Below are positions 1 to 11,533 of a DNA stretch of 64,000 nucleotides, piece after piece. The position numbers and the translations under genes were made by a program. This stretch comes from Fremontodendron californicum (Eukaryota; Streptophyta; Magnoliopsida; Malvales; Malvaceae): NCBI GenBank assembly GCA_030761205.1, contig JAULJL010000003.1, forward strand, positions 1,674,001 to 1,738,000, read 5' to 3'. Positions within the stretch are counted from its first letter, which is position 1, and every line of letters begins with the position of its first letter. The notes under the pieces are model-generated. The model was not told the origin of the DNA and made no database searches. It saw only the letters and a program-made list of their open reading frames with translations.

Positions 1-965
1 AAGCTTCTTTTCTCTCCTATTTTTGCTGCTTTCTGATCTATCTCAAGTCAACTCAAAGAAAGAATTGAAGACACGAGAAGGAAAAGAGAGAGAGAAGGAG
101 GGGGGGGCATCTTTTGGTTGCAGCAACATGGGGGAAATTTTGGACAGTTCTACTGGAAAAAGTTGGTTCACTTTGTGGTATCTTTTGGGGTTTCTTTTTT
201 GCCTTGAAAAAAAAGACTATCAAATGTAAACAAGTTGGAAAGAAAGTGACAAAAGAAATTACTCAGAGAGCAAAGCTTTTCTGAGGGAATGGGTTTATTC
301 AAAAACAGGGAATAAACGTCAGTTGTAGAAGGATTAAAACCCTAAAAAGATACAGACAGATAGAGATCACGAGGTCCCATGTGGTTTTATTTTTGGTTCC
401 ACGTAAAGTTGTTTTTACTATACTTTCTTTCCGGTTAAAACTGGCCTTGCTAGAAGACGGTGCATTTTAGCTTTGGGTTAAGGGGTGCTTGCTAATTTGC
501 TCTTGGAGTTGATGGGGCGCAGTCTATCTGGAATTGTTGATAGAGTGGGCACCCGCAATAGATTAGGACACAAGCTGGAACATGCAGATGTGGGAATGCT
601 CCATTTATTGAGAGGCAGAGATATTTTTGGCTCATTATTGGGTATCAATGCCAATTTTGCAAGCACAGAGCCAATAAATAAGAAGACATTAATTGCAGGG
701 AAAATGAAATGTTCATATCAGTTTATTATGGCATTGTAATTCGAGGGGTTGTTTTTTCATGAAAAACTGTTTATGGGTTCTTTTTCCTTTTTGTGCATGC
801 ACGAAATTACCTTGAATGGGATGCAAGTTGAAGACTTGAAGTTCTTTGATTTAAATATTAAATATGTATGGTAAAATTAGCTTAGAGTGATAGACCAACC
901 TTAATGACTGGAAAAAGAAAAGGAACTTAAGAAAATGGAATTCTCTGAGTACAGTCTCAGACTTT
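1..965. other. Left edge, no gene recognised
   Basis: I recognise no gene here. Short open frames on both strands at about 478-739 overlap each other and match no family I know. On the minus strand this stretch lies downstream of the carboxypeptidase-like first exon and may be its first intron. The first six bases are AAGCTT, a HindIII site, which would fit a cloned-insert end. Confidence 0.5.
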
Positions 966-1039
966 TTAGAAAACATGACTCCATTTAATCAAACAACGAA
1001 GAAAATAGAGGGGGTAGCTATTAGCTAGAAAGAGCTGAC

Positions 1040-1316
1040 CTCCATTGAGCCAAAGAACAAGAGGTTTCTTCTCTGGAACTGTAGTAGCTTCTGTCAGCCA
1101 GTAGAAGAGAGCTCGGCCATGCTTCTCATTTACAGTAACGTAGCCTGAAAACTGTGAAAATGTCACTGCTGGTTGTCCTGGAAGAGATGAAATTCGATCG
1201 AGTTCTTGTTGTTTTGGTTCAGCAGCAAGAATGGCGATGACTAGTGAAGATAAGAATAGGTAAGAATAAGACATTGAGATCATGACAAAGGCTTTGCTTT
1301 CACTTGTTGCTGCCAT
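1040..1316 (-). CDS. Serine carboxypeptidase-like protein, first exon only (partial)
   Basis: This is the first coding exon of an SCPL gene (peptidase family S10: secreted or vacuolar carboxypeptidases and acyltransferases). The ATG at 1316 opens a hydrophobic signal peptide ending near ILAAEP. Then come the family hallmarks DRISSLPGQP, FSGYVTVN, RALFYWL and PLVLWLNGG. The exon ends in GGAG|GTCAGC, exactly where the next exon should begin with the PGCSS oxyanion-hole segment. The catalytic Ser, Asp and His would all lie in later exons. I find none of them in positions 1-1039, so the gene either continues past the window after a long intron or is truncated. An open frame continues upstream to 1430 through the (CT)n tract, but the signal peptide supports 1316. 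The intact promoter and 5' UTR argue for a real start. Assignment to family is firm, to subfamily only tentative (carboxypeptidase II type). Confidence 0.8.
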
Positions 1317-1350
1317 TTTTGCACCCTCCCTTTTCAAAATGAACGTTACT

Positions 1351-1351
<1 letters not shown>

Positions 1352-1391
<40 letters not shown>
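1352..1391. repeat. (CT)20 microsatellite in the SCPL 5' UTR
   Basis: About 20 CT dinucleotides in a row lie about 35 bp upstream of the ATG of the carboxypeptidase-like gene. They read as (GA)n in its transcript. GA/CT tracts are common in plant 5' leaders. Confidence 0.95.
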
Positions 1392-1394
<3 letters not shown>

Positions 1395-1496
1395 GATATA
1401 GTAATTCAAAACAGCTATACTATAGCTCACGATCAGAGATATTAATTTACATGTATGGAAACTGATCAGAGAGAAGATATGGAAGCCTGAATTGTA

Positions 1497-1510
1497 GATT
1501 TATATAGTGG
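1497..1510 (-). promoter_or_regulatory. TATA box of the SCPL gene
   Basis: On the minus strand the sequence reads CACTATATAAATC, a good TATATAAA box about 185 bp upstream of the SCPL ATG. It implies transcription starting near 1470 and a leader of about 150 nt containing the GA tract. Confidence 0.55.
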
Positions 1511-3108
1511 GTTATCAAGTCTGATATTGCTGCATTACTACACTACTCTATTGTAGGTTAGGCAGCTATGTGGACCATAGTTTTAAAATGTGATTTTTAC
1601 GCGACGAAAATTGAAACTTTTGCACTTTATGTATGTACGTGACATTAAAACTAGGTGTGGAGCTCTCACCCGTCTCAAGATGCAGATGGGAGGGAGTAGG
1701 CGGTCCAACAAGAGGCAATTTGAAAGCTGGATCAGAATTTGGTTAAAAACCCAGAAGAGACATCATAAATGCATCACAAAACTCTCTCTCTCTTGCCATA
1801 CTGTATAAACTACCAATAATAACCAAGAAATCTGATTAAAAGCCATTGACTCCCTAAATCTGTAATCTTCATGCATAAAGATAAACAATTTTGAACTTGT
1901 TAATTAGTTGCTTTTGAATTAGTTTTTGTACGTTATCAGCAATATATAAAACAATTCTTTTGGTATATACTAGTAGCAAATTGTCACTGCAAGGTATTTT
2001 AATACGCTGATTTGAGTTTTAAATATAAAGGCAAATTAACAAAGTCCTCATTTGAGCTTGGATAGAAAGTGGTCACCGAATAAGCTTAAATAGTATATTT
2101 GAGAATGGTCAAACTTAATTTAATTGGTTCATACCATCACTTTTTATTAAATAAATTTAAGATTACAAATCTCAATTTTTGTAATTTTTTTTTCTTATTC
2201 TCAAACTGGAGTCTTTGTTGTAAAAAAAAAAAATTGAGCTGCCTAGCTTAACATTATTTAACCACAGAATATAAAGCACTAAGCAAGGGAATTCTCTCTC
2301 TTTCAGCCTTTTTGTGGTCCAGAAAATGAAGATAAAAAGAGGGGGATTGTGGCTCTTCTGAACTTTCTAAAGGCTTGTAGCTTGAGATACTTTTCAATGT
2401 GGTACAATATTACAACTGCAACAATTGGAGGATAATAATATATATAGTATAAGCCTTGAAAAAAGAGATACTCATAAACCCAAACGAGAAGTCGTTATCA
2501 GTTCTCTTTCTATTGAGAGTAGGAGGCATCAGGCATGCATGAATCTTGTATATTGAAGTTTCGTATGGTCTAAAGCCTGAAAGGCAAGTGGTTAAAACTA
2601 GATTATTCGATTAGATTGTTTGATTAAAAAATTAATTGCATGGAGTGACAGAGCCAGGGTTTGGTCAACCTTCCAATTATTTGTTGCATCTTCCTTAACG
2701 ATAATATCCCATTAAAATTGTCAATCGAAGTTGTTAAAACTTCTTTACCAAAATTTTCTAAGCCAGCAAACGTCCCTAATTTATAATTCTTTAATCCTTA
2801 TTAATTATTAAGTAGTAACTGTTTAGTCTAATACCGCTCGTCACCATTATCACTATTTACAGAAGGTAGTTGACAGACAAATTTTCACAGGTTCACTACT
2901 ACATGTTCAGGCAAAATTAATGCCTGCAGGCCTCTTAGTGAAGTCAAATTATTTGTTAAATTGTAGGAGGAAAATCTCAAATATTAGTATTACATAATAA
3001 TTAAGAACAGAACAACTTGTTCATTGCCGTCCCTAGTGATGATGACTCCCTTGGCCGCTTGCTCCACCGATGGTTAAATATTGATATCCTTTTGGAGAGG
3101 GTGGGAAG
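1511..3108. other. Intergenic, no gene seen
   Basis: AT-rich DNA upstream of the carboxypeptidase-like gene. I see no coding exon, RNA gene or recognisable transposon here. Confidence 0.5.
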
Positions 3109-3418
3109 TAGACCTGCTCATAAGTCGGGTCGGATCGCGATCCTTTTTTTTTAAAAATTTTTATCTAGGTCCGGCCTTGGATCAGGTCGGTTCGGCCCGA
3201 CAAACTCAAATTCACTGTTTATAATATTAAAAAAAATATTTTTTATTTTTTATATATTTTTATAATTAAAATTAAATAAAATAATATTATTATAATTAAA
3301 AAATACTATTCCGAACTGGACCGGACCGATCCAGATTAAAAATATTTTATCCAGATCCGACTCAATACGGATCGAACTTGTCAAACCGAACAGATTGTCC
3401 AATCCATGAACAGATCTA
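3109..3418. repeat. Dispersed repeat family B, copy 1
   Basis: This is a repeat of about 310 bp whose two ends are imperfect inverted copies (TAGACCTGCTCATAAG at the left; the right end read backwards is TAGATCTGTTCATGG). Both ends are rich in CGG/GGTCGG blocks around an AT-rich centre. Related copies lie at 47508-47783 and 59163-59453. The structure is MITE-like. I find no clear target duplication, so the superfamily is undetermined. Confidence 0.6.
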
Positions 3419-5569
3419 ATGGGAGGGGATGCTGATCATTACTCATTAAGATCGAGGAGGAACGACAATTCAGAATTTACTGCCAACACCAGCGGTGAAG
3501 CTGTTAAGAACGTGAGAAAGAAGAGTAAAAAGAATACTACAAACTCCCACGTGCATGAACTCATGCTTAATCGAGTTAGTTCATATGGTTATTCTTAAAA
3601 TATGATAAGCAATAATTTTGAATTTAAATTTTAGTATTTATAATTTTTTTTTTTAATTTTAAACTATGATTTTTTTTTTTTGTAAAAAAAAAAAAAAAAA
3701 ACCATGTGCATGCAATGCAAGTATGCAAATTAACATCTCTACCAATTAGCTCGTTCCCACAATTTCTACTTCGGTTCATCATTACCAATGCTATATTTGT
3801 CTTGGAACCTTTTCCCCAAATTAACTCCTTATATTCAACCTACCTGAAGAATCATATATTTTAAAATAAATAATATTGATTTATTATATTATCAACGTGC
3901 AAAATATGTTGTGGATACCAGCATCCAATCTGTGAGGTATTGTTCGTCTTGATTTGAAAATTTCACAATTTTATCCCACAAAATATATCTCACAAGTATG
4001 ACTAATGAGTTTAAGTTTACAAATATATCATTACGGATCCTTAAAATTTTTCAATATTGAATTAGGGCCGTTGCACACGTGTAACATAAACAAGTATATA
4101 TATAAATCCTAAAAACAGGCGGACCGTTGAAAAAGCCTGAGGGGGCCTTGGCCCCCAAACATTTTTAAAATCCTCTGATATATATATATATATATTAAAT
4201 TAAATTAACTCCCTCAAAATAAAATTTATATTTTTTGATTTTTGATTTTTTATATAATTTAATTTTATGCATTATAATTAAAAAAAATGTTAAAATTATA
4301 TTATTATTTATCTTTTTATTTTATCCACCAATTGTTATTCATAAACATAAACTCTTCAAATTAATTTGTTTGTTATAAATATTAAATCATAATCACGTGA
4401 ACTTAAATTAACTTTCTAAATGTTAGTTTTAATAAGGCTTCAACAAAGTATGTAAAATCAAATTTTTTTTTTTTTTTTCTGCTCGTTGCTACGTCCTTGT
4501 AGCTTTTTCTTCTTTTATTTTTCCTCCAAATTCAATCAATTTTGTTTGTAACTTTAAAAAGTAAGATCCTAGTAAAACTCCCAAAGATCTCCTTTTGCTG
4601 GTTAATAGTTATGCTAACTTTTATCTTTATTTTTTAAAATTTTATTATAAATCCACTTGTTTTTTATGTCACCGTCAACATTCTTACAAAGCAGAAATAA
4701 TAAGATTCTTGTTATGATTGTTATTTTATTTTTTAAAATATATGTTTATATAATCTTATTGTTATATGCATGAGTAATGTTAAAATTTTTGTGATTAATC
4801 AAAAAGTTGATATATTTTTTTGTTAATTTTTGATATATATATATATATATATATATATAGTTTTTAATATTTTAATTAGCCTCCTCAAAATCAAATGTCA
4901 AGATCCATCATTGCTTAAAAATGATATATTACATTTTAAATTAATTTCTTTGACTATAAGGTTAAGTTTGATAATAGTATTATTATTATGTTTTGATAAT
5001 TTGGGAGAAGGGGATTCAAACCCTGGTTTAAGATTGTTTTAGGAAAAATTAGAAGAAAAAAAAAAAAAGTAGGAAAGATCGATGCTGAGAGTGACCTAAG
5101 CGATCCAGCCATATGTGCATGGATCATATTCACATATAGAGATGTCCCAACGGCTACGACACCGCAGTTTGACCCCCATTCTCTCGCCTTAATCTTTTAA
5201 TGGATAATGTAATGTAATGTAATTTCTTGGTCGTCCACTCCAAATTCATGAAGCCAGCAGATACTACAAACCGATCACAGTAAAGACAAAAATAAAAAGA
5301 GAATAAAAAGATAGAAAAAAAGAAAAAGGGGGAGCTGGTATGGGGGAAGATAGCTAGAAGTGGCTTGTCTTCAATATGAGCAGCTGGGCAGTTACGTAGT
5401 CATGTTTTTCGCTTTTAAAGTTAAAACTGCGCTCATGTCTCAAGGACTATTAAGGCTTTTTCTCGGGCTGGCATTGTCCTGCAGCCAGCAAGGGTTTATA
5501 TCTCAAATTTGGCATTATCTTTGCTTCCAAAATGTCAAGGTTAAAAAAAAAAAAAATCGAAGCGGAGGT
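3419..5569. other. AT-rich intergenic DNA with AT microsatellites
   Basis: No gene is seen. The stretch holds (AT)n runs near 4175-4194 and 4832-4858. Near 4120-4165 is a short GC-richer segment with a GGGGGCCTTGGCCCCC palindrome-like core, which looks like the edge of an old, unclassified repeat. Confidence 0.45.
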
Positions 5570-5935
5570 TTGAATCGATCAGACTTTTGATTTTGGTTCA
5601 ATCGATTTAATCGGTTTGGACAGGTTAGTTTGATATTTTTTTATATTTAAAAACTAAGTTTAATGTTAAATAAATATTAAATATAGTTAATAATTAATAA
5701 AAATGTGCATTTGGTTTAATGATCATTATTTACAAATAAAATTTTGAAAAAAAAATATATAAAACCGATTTTTTACTTGTACAATCCGATTTTTTACTGG
5801 TTTTTAATTGATTAAACCGATTTTGTACCAATTCGATTAATATCCGGTTTAATATACTCGTCAGATCGAACAGGTCACATATTCTCAATTCAACCGGTCC
5901 AATCTGATTTTTTAATCAATGCAAGATGTCTATTC
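5570..5935 (+). repeat. Dispersed repeat family C, copy 1
   Basis: Both ends carry blocks such as ATCGGTTT, AACCGATT and CCGGTTTAA around a core with TTAAATAAATATTAAATATAG. The same layout recurs at about 16683-17002 and, in the other orientation, at about 48356-48735. No coding capacity is visible. It is probably a non-autonomous element. The boundaries are approximate. Confidence 0.55.
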
Positions 5936-6789
5936 TATTTTCATCGTTAGCTTAACAATTTCATTGCTAAGTCGAACAGAGCTTATTAAAACATTAATCC
6001 TCTTGTGATGATAATTATTGAAAATTGATGGATAAAAGGTAGCAATCAACTAGTGCAAGATTGATTAGATTAGATAGAGATGATTAAGGATTAGTGGGGG
6101 CACCAAACAGTTTGGGACAAGGTTAAACACCTTTTATTGAACTAAATTTTAAGAAGATGTTCATTTTTGGAGTAATAAATATGGCCCATTAATTAAGTTT
6201 TCTCATTCTAGGTAAACCAAATCAACCAATCAATTCATATTGTCTTAGTTATCCTATCAAAATTTTAATGCATAATAACACATCAATATTTCATAAATTA
6301 TGAAAATTATATTTATAAATCAACTAATAATTAAATAAATATGCATTATTGGGCCAAGTATGAAGACAGATTCAGAGCTGTTAAAGAGATATGAAGGCCC
6401 AAAAAACCAGGGTCAATGAAACTGGGTTTCTAGCCCTGTATAGCCCTCTACAATAAAAGTTGAAGCTAGTTTTGAAGTTTGATGATATGTGAGTTTTAGG
6501 ACAACTTTCTTCTATTCTTCGGTCGAGTATAATAAGCATGGCTTGCTTCTTCGCCTGTGTCTCTGAGCCAAAAGCTGCTTGTCATTCTCGGCCTTTGCCC
6601 ACTATTTTTCTGTTTCTAACGTAAGCATGAAGAAAGAAAGAAAGAAAGAAAGTGGTTTTGTTTTTTTATGTACCCTTTTTGGCACATGTAGATCAGATGG
6701 TAAGCTGAATCACAACTGCCAAATTTCATTTGTTTCCCAATTCTTCTTTATTTGCATCTTTCTGGTTGATGATAAAAGGTAGAGACATA
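5936..6789. other. Intergenic, no gene seen
   Basis: No convincing exon is seen. It contains a (GAAA)n run near 6629-6651. Confidence 0.45.
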
Positions 6790-6956
6790 CTATCCATCAA
6801 CTTGAATTTTTCATTTTTTTTAAGTATTTATATTCGATACATATTCTAATATAGATCTTAAAATATCATCCTCTAAAAATATTAAAAAAAATTAAAAATA
6901 TCTATATCGGATACATAACCGTATCTAACACTCATTTCCGAATTTGAATAACATAG
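6790..6956 (+). mobile_element. Degenerate copy of the CTATGTTACTC MITE
   Basis: This aligns by eye along its whole length with the three better copies at 15826-16021, 37012-37198 and 54566-54745. Shared blocks include the ATATCGGATACATAACCG segment, CTAACACTCA and the terminal AATAACATAG. Most CpGs have decayed to TpG or CpA. I find no clear target duplication, which fits an old insertion. Confidence 0.6.
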
Positions 6957-6959
6957 TAT

Positions 6960-7041
6960 ATAACATCATTGTGTAATTCAGGAAGATGTGCACAAAGATT
7001 ATAACATCATTGTGTAATTCAGGAAGATGTGCGCAAATCTT
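6960..7041. repeat. 41-bp tandem duplication
   Basis: Two adjacent 41-bp units (6960-7000 and 7001-7041) begin ATAACATCATTGTGTAATTC and differ at a few bases. Each unit contains an AATTCAG|GAAGATG sequence resembling a 3' splice site, so the duplication copies a possible acceptor. It directly follows the degenerate MITE copy. Confidence 0.85.
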
Positions 7042-7192
7042 TGTTGAACCTGCTGCAGCAAAGGAGCAAATGAATCCGTCTGGTGATGCTTTATATGGAG
7101 CTGAAACTGATTTGATCAGAAACGTATTGGGTGTCTACGGGGGAGATGCTCTTAGGATCGGGCTCAGCCTATGTGAAAGGCAATGTAAGATA
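7023..7192 (+). pseudogene. Exon-like fragment of unidentified gene
   Basis: After the acceptor-like AATTCAG there is an open, non-repetitive stretch with coding-like composition. One frame reads EDVRKSLLNLLQQRSK and then stops. Another gives an uninterrupted segment including DALYGAETDLIRNVLG. The switch suggests a frameshifted relic of an exon. I do not recognise the family, and no neighbouring exons are visible. It may be a gene fragment moved by a transposon or left over from a deleted gene. Confidence 0.3.
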
Positions 7193-7304
7193 AAGTTCTA
7201 ACTTCTAAGTAGATGATTTTCCTTTGAAAGATTTAACATGTGAGACATATGATTGATTTGAAAATATTTAAGTGCAAATTAAAAGTTAAAATTTTATTTA
7301 AATA

Positions 7305-7645
7305 TGTTACAAGAGAAGGAATTCTTGTGTTGAATTGTGTAAAGAGTTTATACAGGAGTGTCTATGGAGTGTCTATTTATACCTGAGAGTTCTCATCAAC
7401 TAAGGAAAGAAGAACTACAGTAATAATTATAATATCAGAATCGTAATCTGAATAAGATCAAAATTGTAATCTGAATAAGATCAGACTCGTAATCTGAATA
7501 AGATCAGAATTGTAATCTGAATAAGATCAGACTCTTAATCTGAATAAGATCAGAATTGTAATATTAATAATATCATCGTAATTATAATTCCTAAGATTAC
7601 TGTAATAACCTAATTACAATTGACTATACAATTAATACATTAACA
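7305..7645 (-). repeat. 3' LTR of the copia element
   Basis: This 341-bp LTR carries six 23-bp tandem units (7434-7571, consensus ATCAGAATTGTAATCTGAATAAG). The other LTR has only four and a half, which contributes to the length difference. The element is on the minus strand, so this is its downstream LTR. Confidence 0.9.
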
Positions 7646-7660
7646 CCCCCTCAAACTCAA
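7646..7660 (-). promoter_or_regulatory. Polypurine tract of the copia element
   Basis: The minus strand reads TTGAGTTTGAGGGGG immediately upstream of the TGTTAATG start of the 3' LTR. This is the expected position for plus-strand DNA priming. Confidence 0.8.
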
Positions 7661-10660
7661 GGTGGTATTATAGATATCAGCTTGAGTTTGGAAACCAAAT
7701 CTTGAAAACGGGTAGGAAAATATGTCTTTGTGAAGATATCAACTGGTTGATCCAAGGAAGACACAAAAGTCAGATGAATAGTTCTTTGTGTAACATGATG
7801 ACGGATAAAATGACAGTCAATCTCAATATGTTTGGTACGTTCACGAAACACATCGTTGTGGGCAATCTGAATGGCACTACGATTATCACAGTGAAGTTGG
7901 GTGCCAAAAGATAAGGAAATACCCATATTAGCAAGTAATCGGTGAAGCCATAGTAACTCTGAAGTGGCATCAGCAAGAGCACGATATTCAGATTCAATAC
8001 TGGATCGAGCAATAACAGTTTGTTTCTTGCTTCGCCAAGAGATGAGAGAATCTCCTAAGAAGAAACAATATCCAGTAGTGGAACACGATCTGTAGGATAT
8101 CCGGCCCAATCAGCATCAAAATACCCCGATAGTACCAAAGATGTATCGGCAGAGAAGTGAAGCCCATGAAACAATGTACTTTTGATATATTGAAGAATCC
8201 GAAGAACAGCTGAAAAATGAGTGGATCGAGGAGCGATCATAAATTGGCTAACAAGATGAACAACATAAGCAATATCAGGCCGAGTCACTATGAGATAGAC
8301 CAAACTTCCAACGAGTTGATTTTATAATGTAGGATCAGTGAGCAATGTACCATCAATTAGAGTAATTTTAACATTAGCTTCCAATGGAGTAGAGACAATT
8401 TTACTGTCAGTAATGCCAGCTCTAGAAAGCAAGTTAGAAGCATATTTAGCCTGAGATAGATAATAGCCATCAGAATTAGAAGATACCTCAAGCCCCAAGA
8501 AATAGTTAATAAAACCACGATCCTTCATTTCAAACTGCGTATGAAGAAACTCCTTTAATTCAGCAATGCAAGACTGGTCATCACCAGTGATAATCATATA
8601 ATCTACATAGAGCAAAAGCAGAACAATACCATGACTTGTTCATCGAATGAATAATGCTGAATTATGAGGACTAGAAGTAAAACCAAGTTGTGCAATGATC
8701 GAACTGAATTTTGCAAACCAAGCTCTGGGTGCCTGTTTCAAATCATATAAGGCTTTTTGAAACTTACAAACAGTGTGAGGAGGATAAGGAAAACCAGATG
8801 GGGGTACTATATATACTTCTTCCTGTAGTTCACCATTGAGAAAAACGTTTTTAACATCCATCTGAAGAAGTTTCCACTGTTTAACAGAAGCAATGGCTAA
8901 TAAACTACGCACATAAGTAATCCGAGCCACTGGAGCAAATGTTTCCTCATAATTGATCTCATATTATTGTTTATACCCCTTGGCTACAAGACGAGCTTTG
9001 TACCTTTCAATAGAACCATCAAAACATGTTTTGATTTTGTAGACCCATTTGTAGCCAATAGTAGTCTTACCATGAGGAAGATCAACTAAATCCCAAGTAT
9101 GAGTTTTCTCAAGAGCCTGAAGTTTTTCACCGTAGCTTGCTGCCAATGAGAGTCAGTACTAGCCTCACGATAAGATTGAGGTTCATTCAAGTTAACAATA
9201 GCAGAAAAGCAATGACTCAATAGATGGGTCAATAAAGAACTGAGACGAAGTGAAAAAAGAAGAATGAAACTTGGACAAAGAAGAGAACATAGTATCCTCC
9301 CAAAAAAAGACATGTCTAGAGATTCGTAATCTATTAGAAATAGGATCCCAACAACGATAACCTTTGTGTTCAATCCCATAACCAAGAAAACAATAAAGAC
9401 GAGCACGTGGTTCCAACTTATTGTATTCATGTGGTTGAAGTATAACAAAATAGGCAGACCCAAAAGGTTTAAGAGCAGAATAATCAGGAATTTTACCAAA
9501 CAGACGTTCAAAAGGAGAGAGATTATGAAGAATTTGAGTTGGAGTACAATTTATTGTATCCACAACTGTTAAGGCAGCTTCACCCCAAAATTTTTCAAGA
9601 CAGTTGGCAGAAAGAAGAAGAACACGAATGGAATCAAGAATGTGACGGTGTTTACGTTCTGCTCTACCATTCTGCTGAGATGTACGATGACAAGACCGTT
9701 GAACTAAGGTACCCTGTTGATCAAGGGACTGAAGATGAGAAGTTTCTTTATATTGTATGGCATTATCAGTTCGAAGTGTTTTAATGATAGAGGAAAACTG
9801 GGCTTTGGGGTAACTCAGATCGCTGTTTAAAGAAATAAATCCATGTGAATCGAGAATAATCATCAATAAATATAACAAAATACTGAAAACCATTGACTGA
9901 TGAAATAGGGGAAAAACCCCAAATGTCTGAATGGACAAGATCAAAAGGAGATTGGGAAATAGAATGACTTTTATTAAAAGACAAAGCTGGCTGTTTAGCA
10001 AGTTGACAGTGCAAACAATTAAAAGACTCAAATTTAGTAGATTTTTATAACCCACGAGAGACCAGAGGACGTAATTTACTTGCGGAAGCATGACCAAGAC
10101 GAAGATGCGACTTGTATAAGGAAGAATCAGTTGTGGCAGCGGATACTTGTTTAACAGGAAGATGAAGAGAAACAAGCTCAAATAAGCGTCCTGTCTTGCA
10201 TCCCGTCCCAAGAATCTTCCCCGTTTGTGGATCCTGTACCTGACAAACAGAAGAAGAAAAGATAACAGTGAGACCAAGATCATATAACTGTCCTACAGAA
10301 AGAAGATTTAAGGCTAAAGTGGGAACACAATATGTATCAGGAAGACTAACGTGTGTATCAGAAACATGACCAATATGGGTGATATGCATTTTTGTATCAT
10401 TAGCAGTATGGATATGAGGAAGACATGTGGTGGACATTTTAGTAGAGAAAATAGAAGAATCAGGAGTCATATGGTTAAAACATGCAGAATCAAGAAGCCA
10501 AGAAGAATTATCCGGGGTGATAGAAAGTGCAGTGTTAGAAGAAGAACTGGAAGATGTAACCTGTTTGAAAAGAGCCTCAAGATCATTAATAGTGAGACTA
10601 GTATTTCCCTCAGGATTAGCAGCAGCAATAGATGAGGAAGATCTGGATGTAGAAAACTTT
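7657..10660 (-). pseudogene. Copia pol remnant: protease, integrase, RT, RNase H
   Basis: On the minus strand the order is as follows. The protease site is at about 10455-10500, where LLDSACFNHMT shows the active-site DSG changed to DSA. The GAG-pre-integrase zinc region has HLRLGHAS. The integrase core has FDLVHSDIWG and FIDDYSRFTWIY, then QNGRAERKHRHILD. The reverse transcriptase starts at TWDLVDLP and continues with QMDVKNVFLNGEL and DLKQAPRAWF. The YVDD box has become YVDY at 8598-8600. The RNase H end has FDADWAGYPTDR and SSIESEYRALADA. At least six breaks (stops or frameshifts) split it between about 8050 and 10050. It encodes no functional enzyme. Confidence 0.92.
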
Positions 10661-10707
10661 TCTTGAATTTTAGGGTTCCCCTCCCTAGGCCATGATTGGC
10701 GCCTATG

Positions 10708-10795
10708 ACGTGGCAGGGTATTGATGTGACACGTGGCAGGCTGATGTGGCAGGATAGTGATGACGTGGTAGGATACTAGTGTGACATGTGGCAGG
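10708..10795. repeat. Cluster of five GACGTGGCAGG-like motifs
   Basis: Five near-copies of GACGTGGCAGG, one of them ACACGTGGCAGG, are spaced 13-23 bp apart at 10708, 10729, 10742, 10760 and 10783. The ACGTGGC core is that of plant G-box/ABRE elements bound by bZIP factors. The cluster lies where gag should be, inside the copia element. Confidence 0.8.
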
Positions 10796-11142
10796 CAGTG
10801 ATTGGCTGGGCTGTGTTTTGGTCAACACCACTCACAGAAGAGAGATTTTGGCTGAAAAATTTTGATCGGAGAGTGTGGGCGCATGCGAGCTCGGATTCAG
10901 GTGAGGTTGACGGCGATGGAAAGAGGGGATCACAAGGAGTCTTTTGGTGGTGGAGGTGTCGATGTTGGGTGTCGAGAAGTGTAGGAAAAGTTGACGGAAT
11001 TTGAGATTTTAGATTGGAGAGTGCAAGAGTTTTTAGAGGTTTAGGACGACGAAAATTTACCAGAATTTCCGTATTGAGATGGGGGATAGGTATATGGGGT
11101 GGTGTAGGTGAAGGAGATGTTTATCTCGAATTTTGCTAAGAC

Positions 11143-11214
11143 ACAGATCCCTAAACAGGGTTTCAAACAGATCCCTAAGTAAGGTTTCAGACAGATCCCT
11201 AAGCAGGGTTTCAG
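11143..11214. repeat. Three 24-bp tandem repeats near the copia PBS
   Basis: Three consecutive units of ACAGATCCCTAAGCAGGGTT plus four bases lie in the element's leader, just downstream of its PBS in the element's orientation. Each contains an inverted CCCT...AGGG pair able to form a small hairpin. Confidence 0.9.
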
Positions 11215-11233
11215 ACAGAAACTAGACCGAAAA

Positions 11234-11245
11234 GCTCTGATACCA
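11234..11245 (-). promoter_or_regulatory. Copia primer-binding site (tRNA-Met initiator)
   Basis: The minus strand reads TGGTATCAGAGC directly next to the 5' LTR. This is the standard plant copia PBS, complementary to the 3' end of initiator tRNA-Met. Confidence 0.93.
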
Positions 11246-11528
11246 TGTTACAAGAGAAGAAATTCTTTTATTGAATTGTGTAAAGAGTCTATACATGAAT
11301 AACCTATTTATACATGAGAGTTCTCACCAATAAAGAAGAACTATAGTAATAATTACAATATCAGAATCGTAATCTGAATAAAATCAGAACCGTAATCTAA
11401 ATAATATCAGAATCTTAATCTAAATAAGATTAGAATCGTAATCTGAATACTATCAGAATCGTAATCATAATCCCTAAGATTACTTTAAAAACTTAATTAC
11501 AGTTGACTATACAATTAATACATTAACA
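11246..11528 (-). repeat. 5' LTR of the copia element
   Basis: This 283-bp LTR shares both ends and the 23-bp unit array (11359-11465) with the 341-bp partner but has fewer units. Its outer end abuts the AAATA target duplication. Confidence 0.9.
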
Positions 11529-11533
11529 AAATA

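Larger units (their letters stand above)
7305..11528 (-). mobile_element. Degenerate Ty1/copia LTR retrotransposon
   Basis: This is a complete but decayed copia element read on the minus strand. It has LTRs at 7305-7645 and 11246-11528, both of the form TGTTA...TAACA. The primer-binding site is complementary to initiator tRNA-Met and a polypurine tract adjoins the 3' LTR. A perfect 5-bp target duplication AAATA lies at 7300-7304 and 11529-11533. The order protease-integrase-reverse transcriptase-RNase H identifies Ty1/copia. Almost all of gag is missing, and the pol frame is interrupted by stops and carries catalytic substitutions. The copy is dead, and clearly older than the gypsy element at 25 kb because its LTRs differ in length and sequence. 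Confidence 0.95.

Noticed and set aside
478..739. Overlapping open frames on both strands
   Set aside because: Mutually exclusive, no family match, and no splice or promoter context.
7434..7571. Regular 23-bp repeats that could suggest a CRISPR-like array
   Set aside because: The units are directly adjacent with no spacers and lie in a plant retrotransposon LTR.
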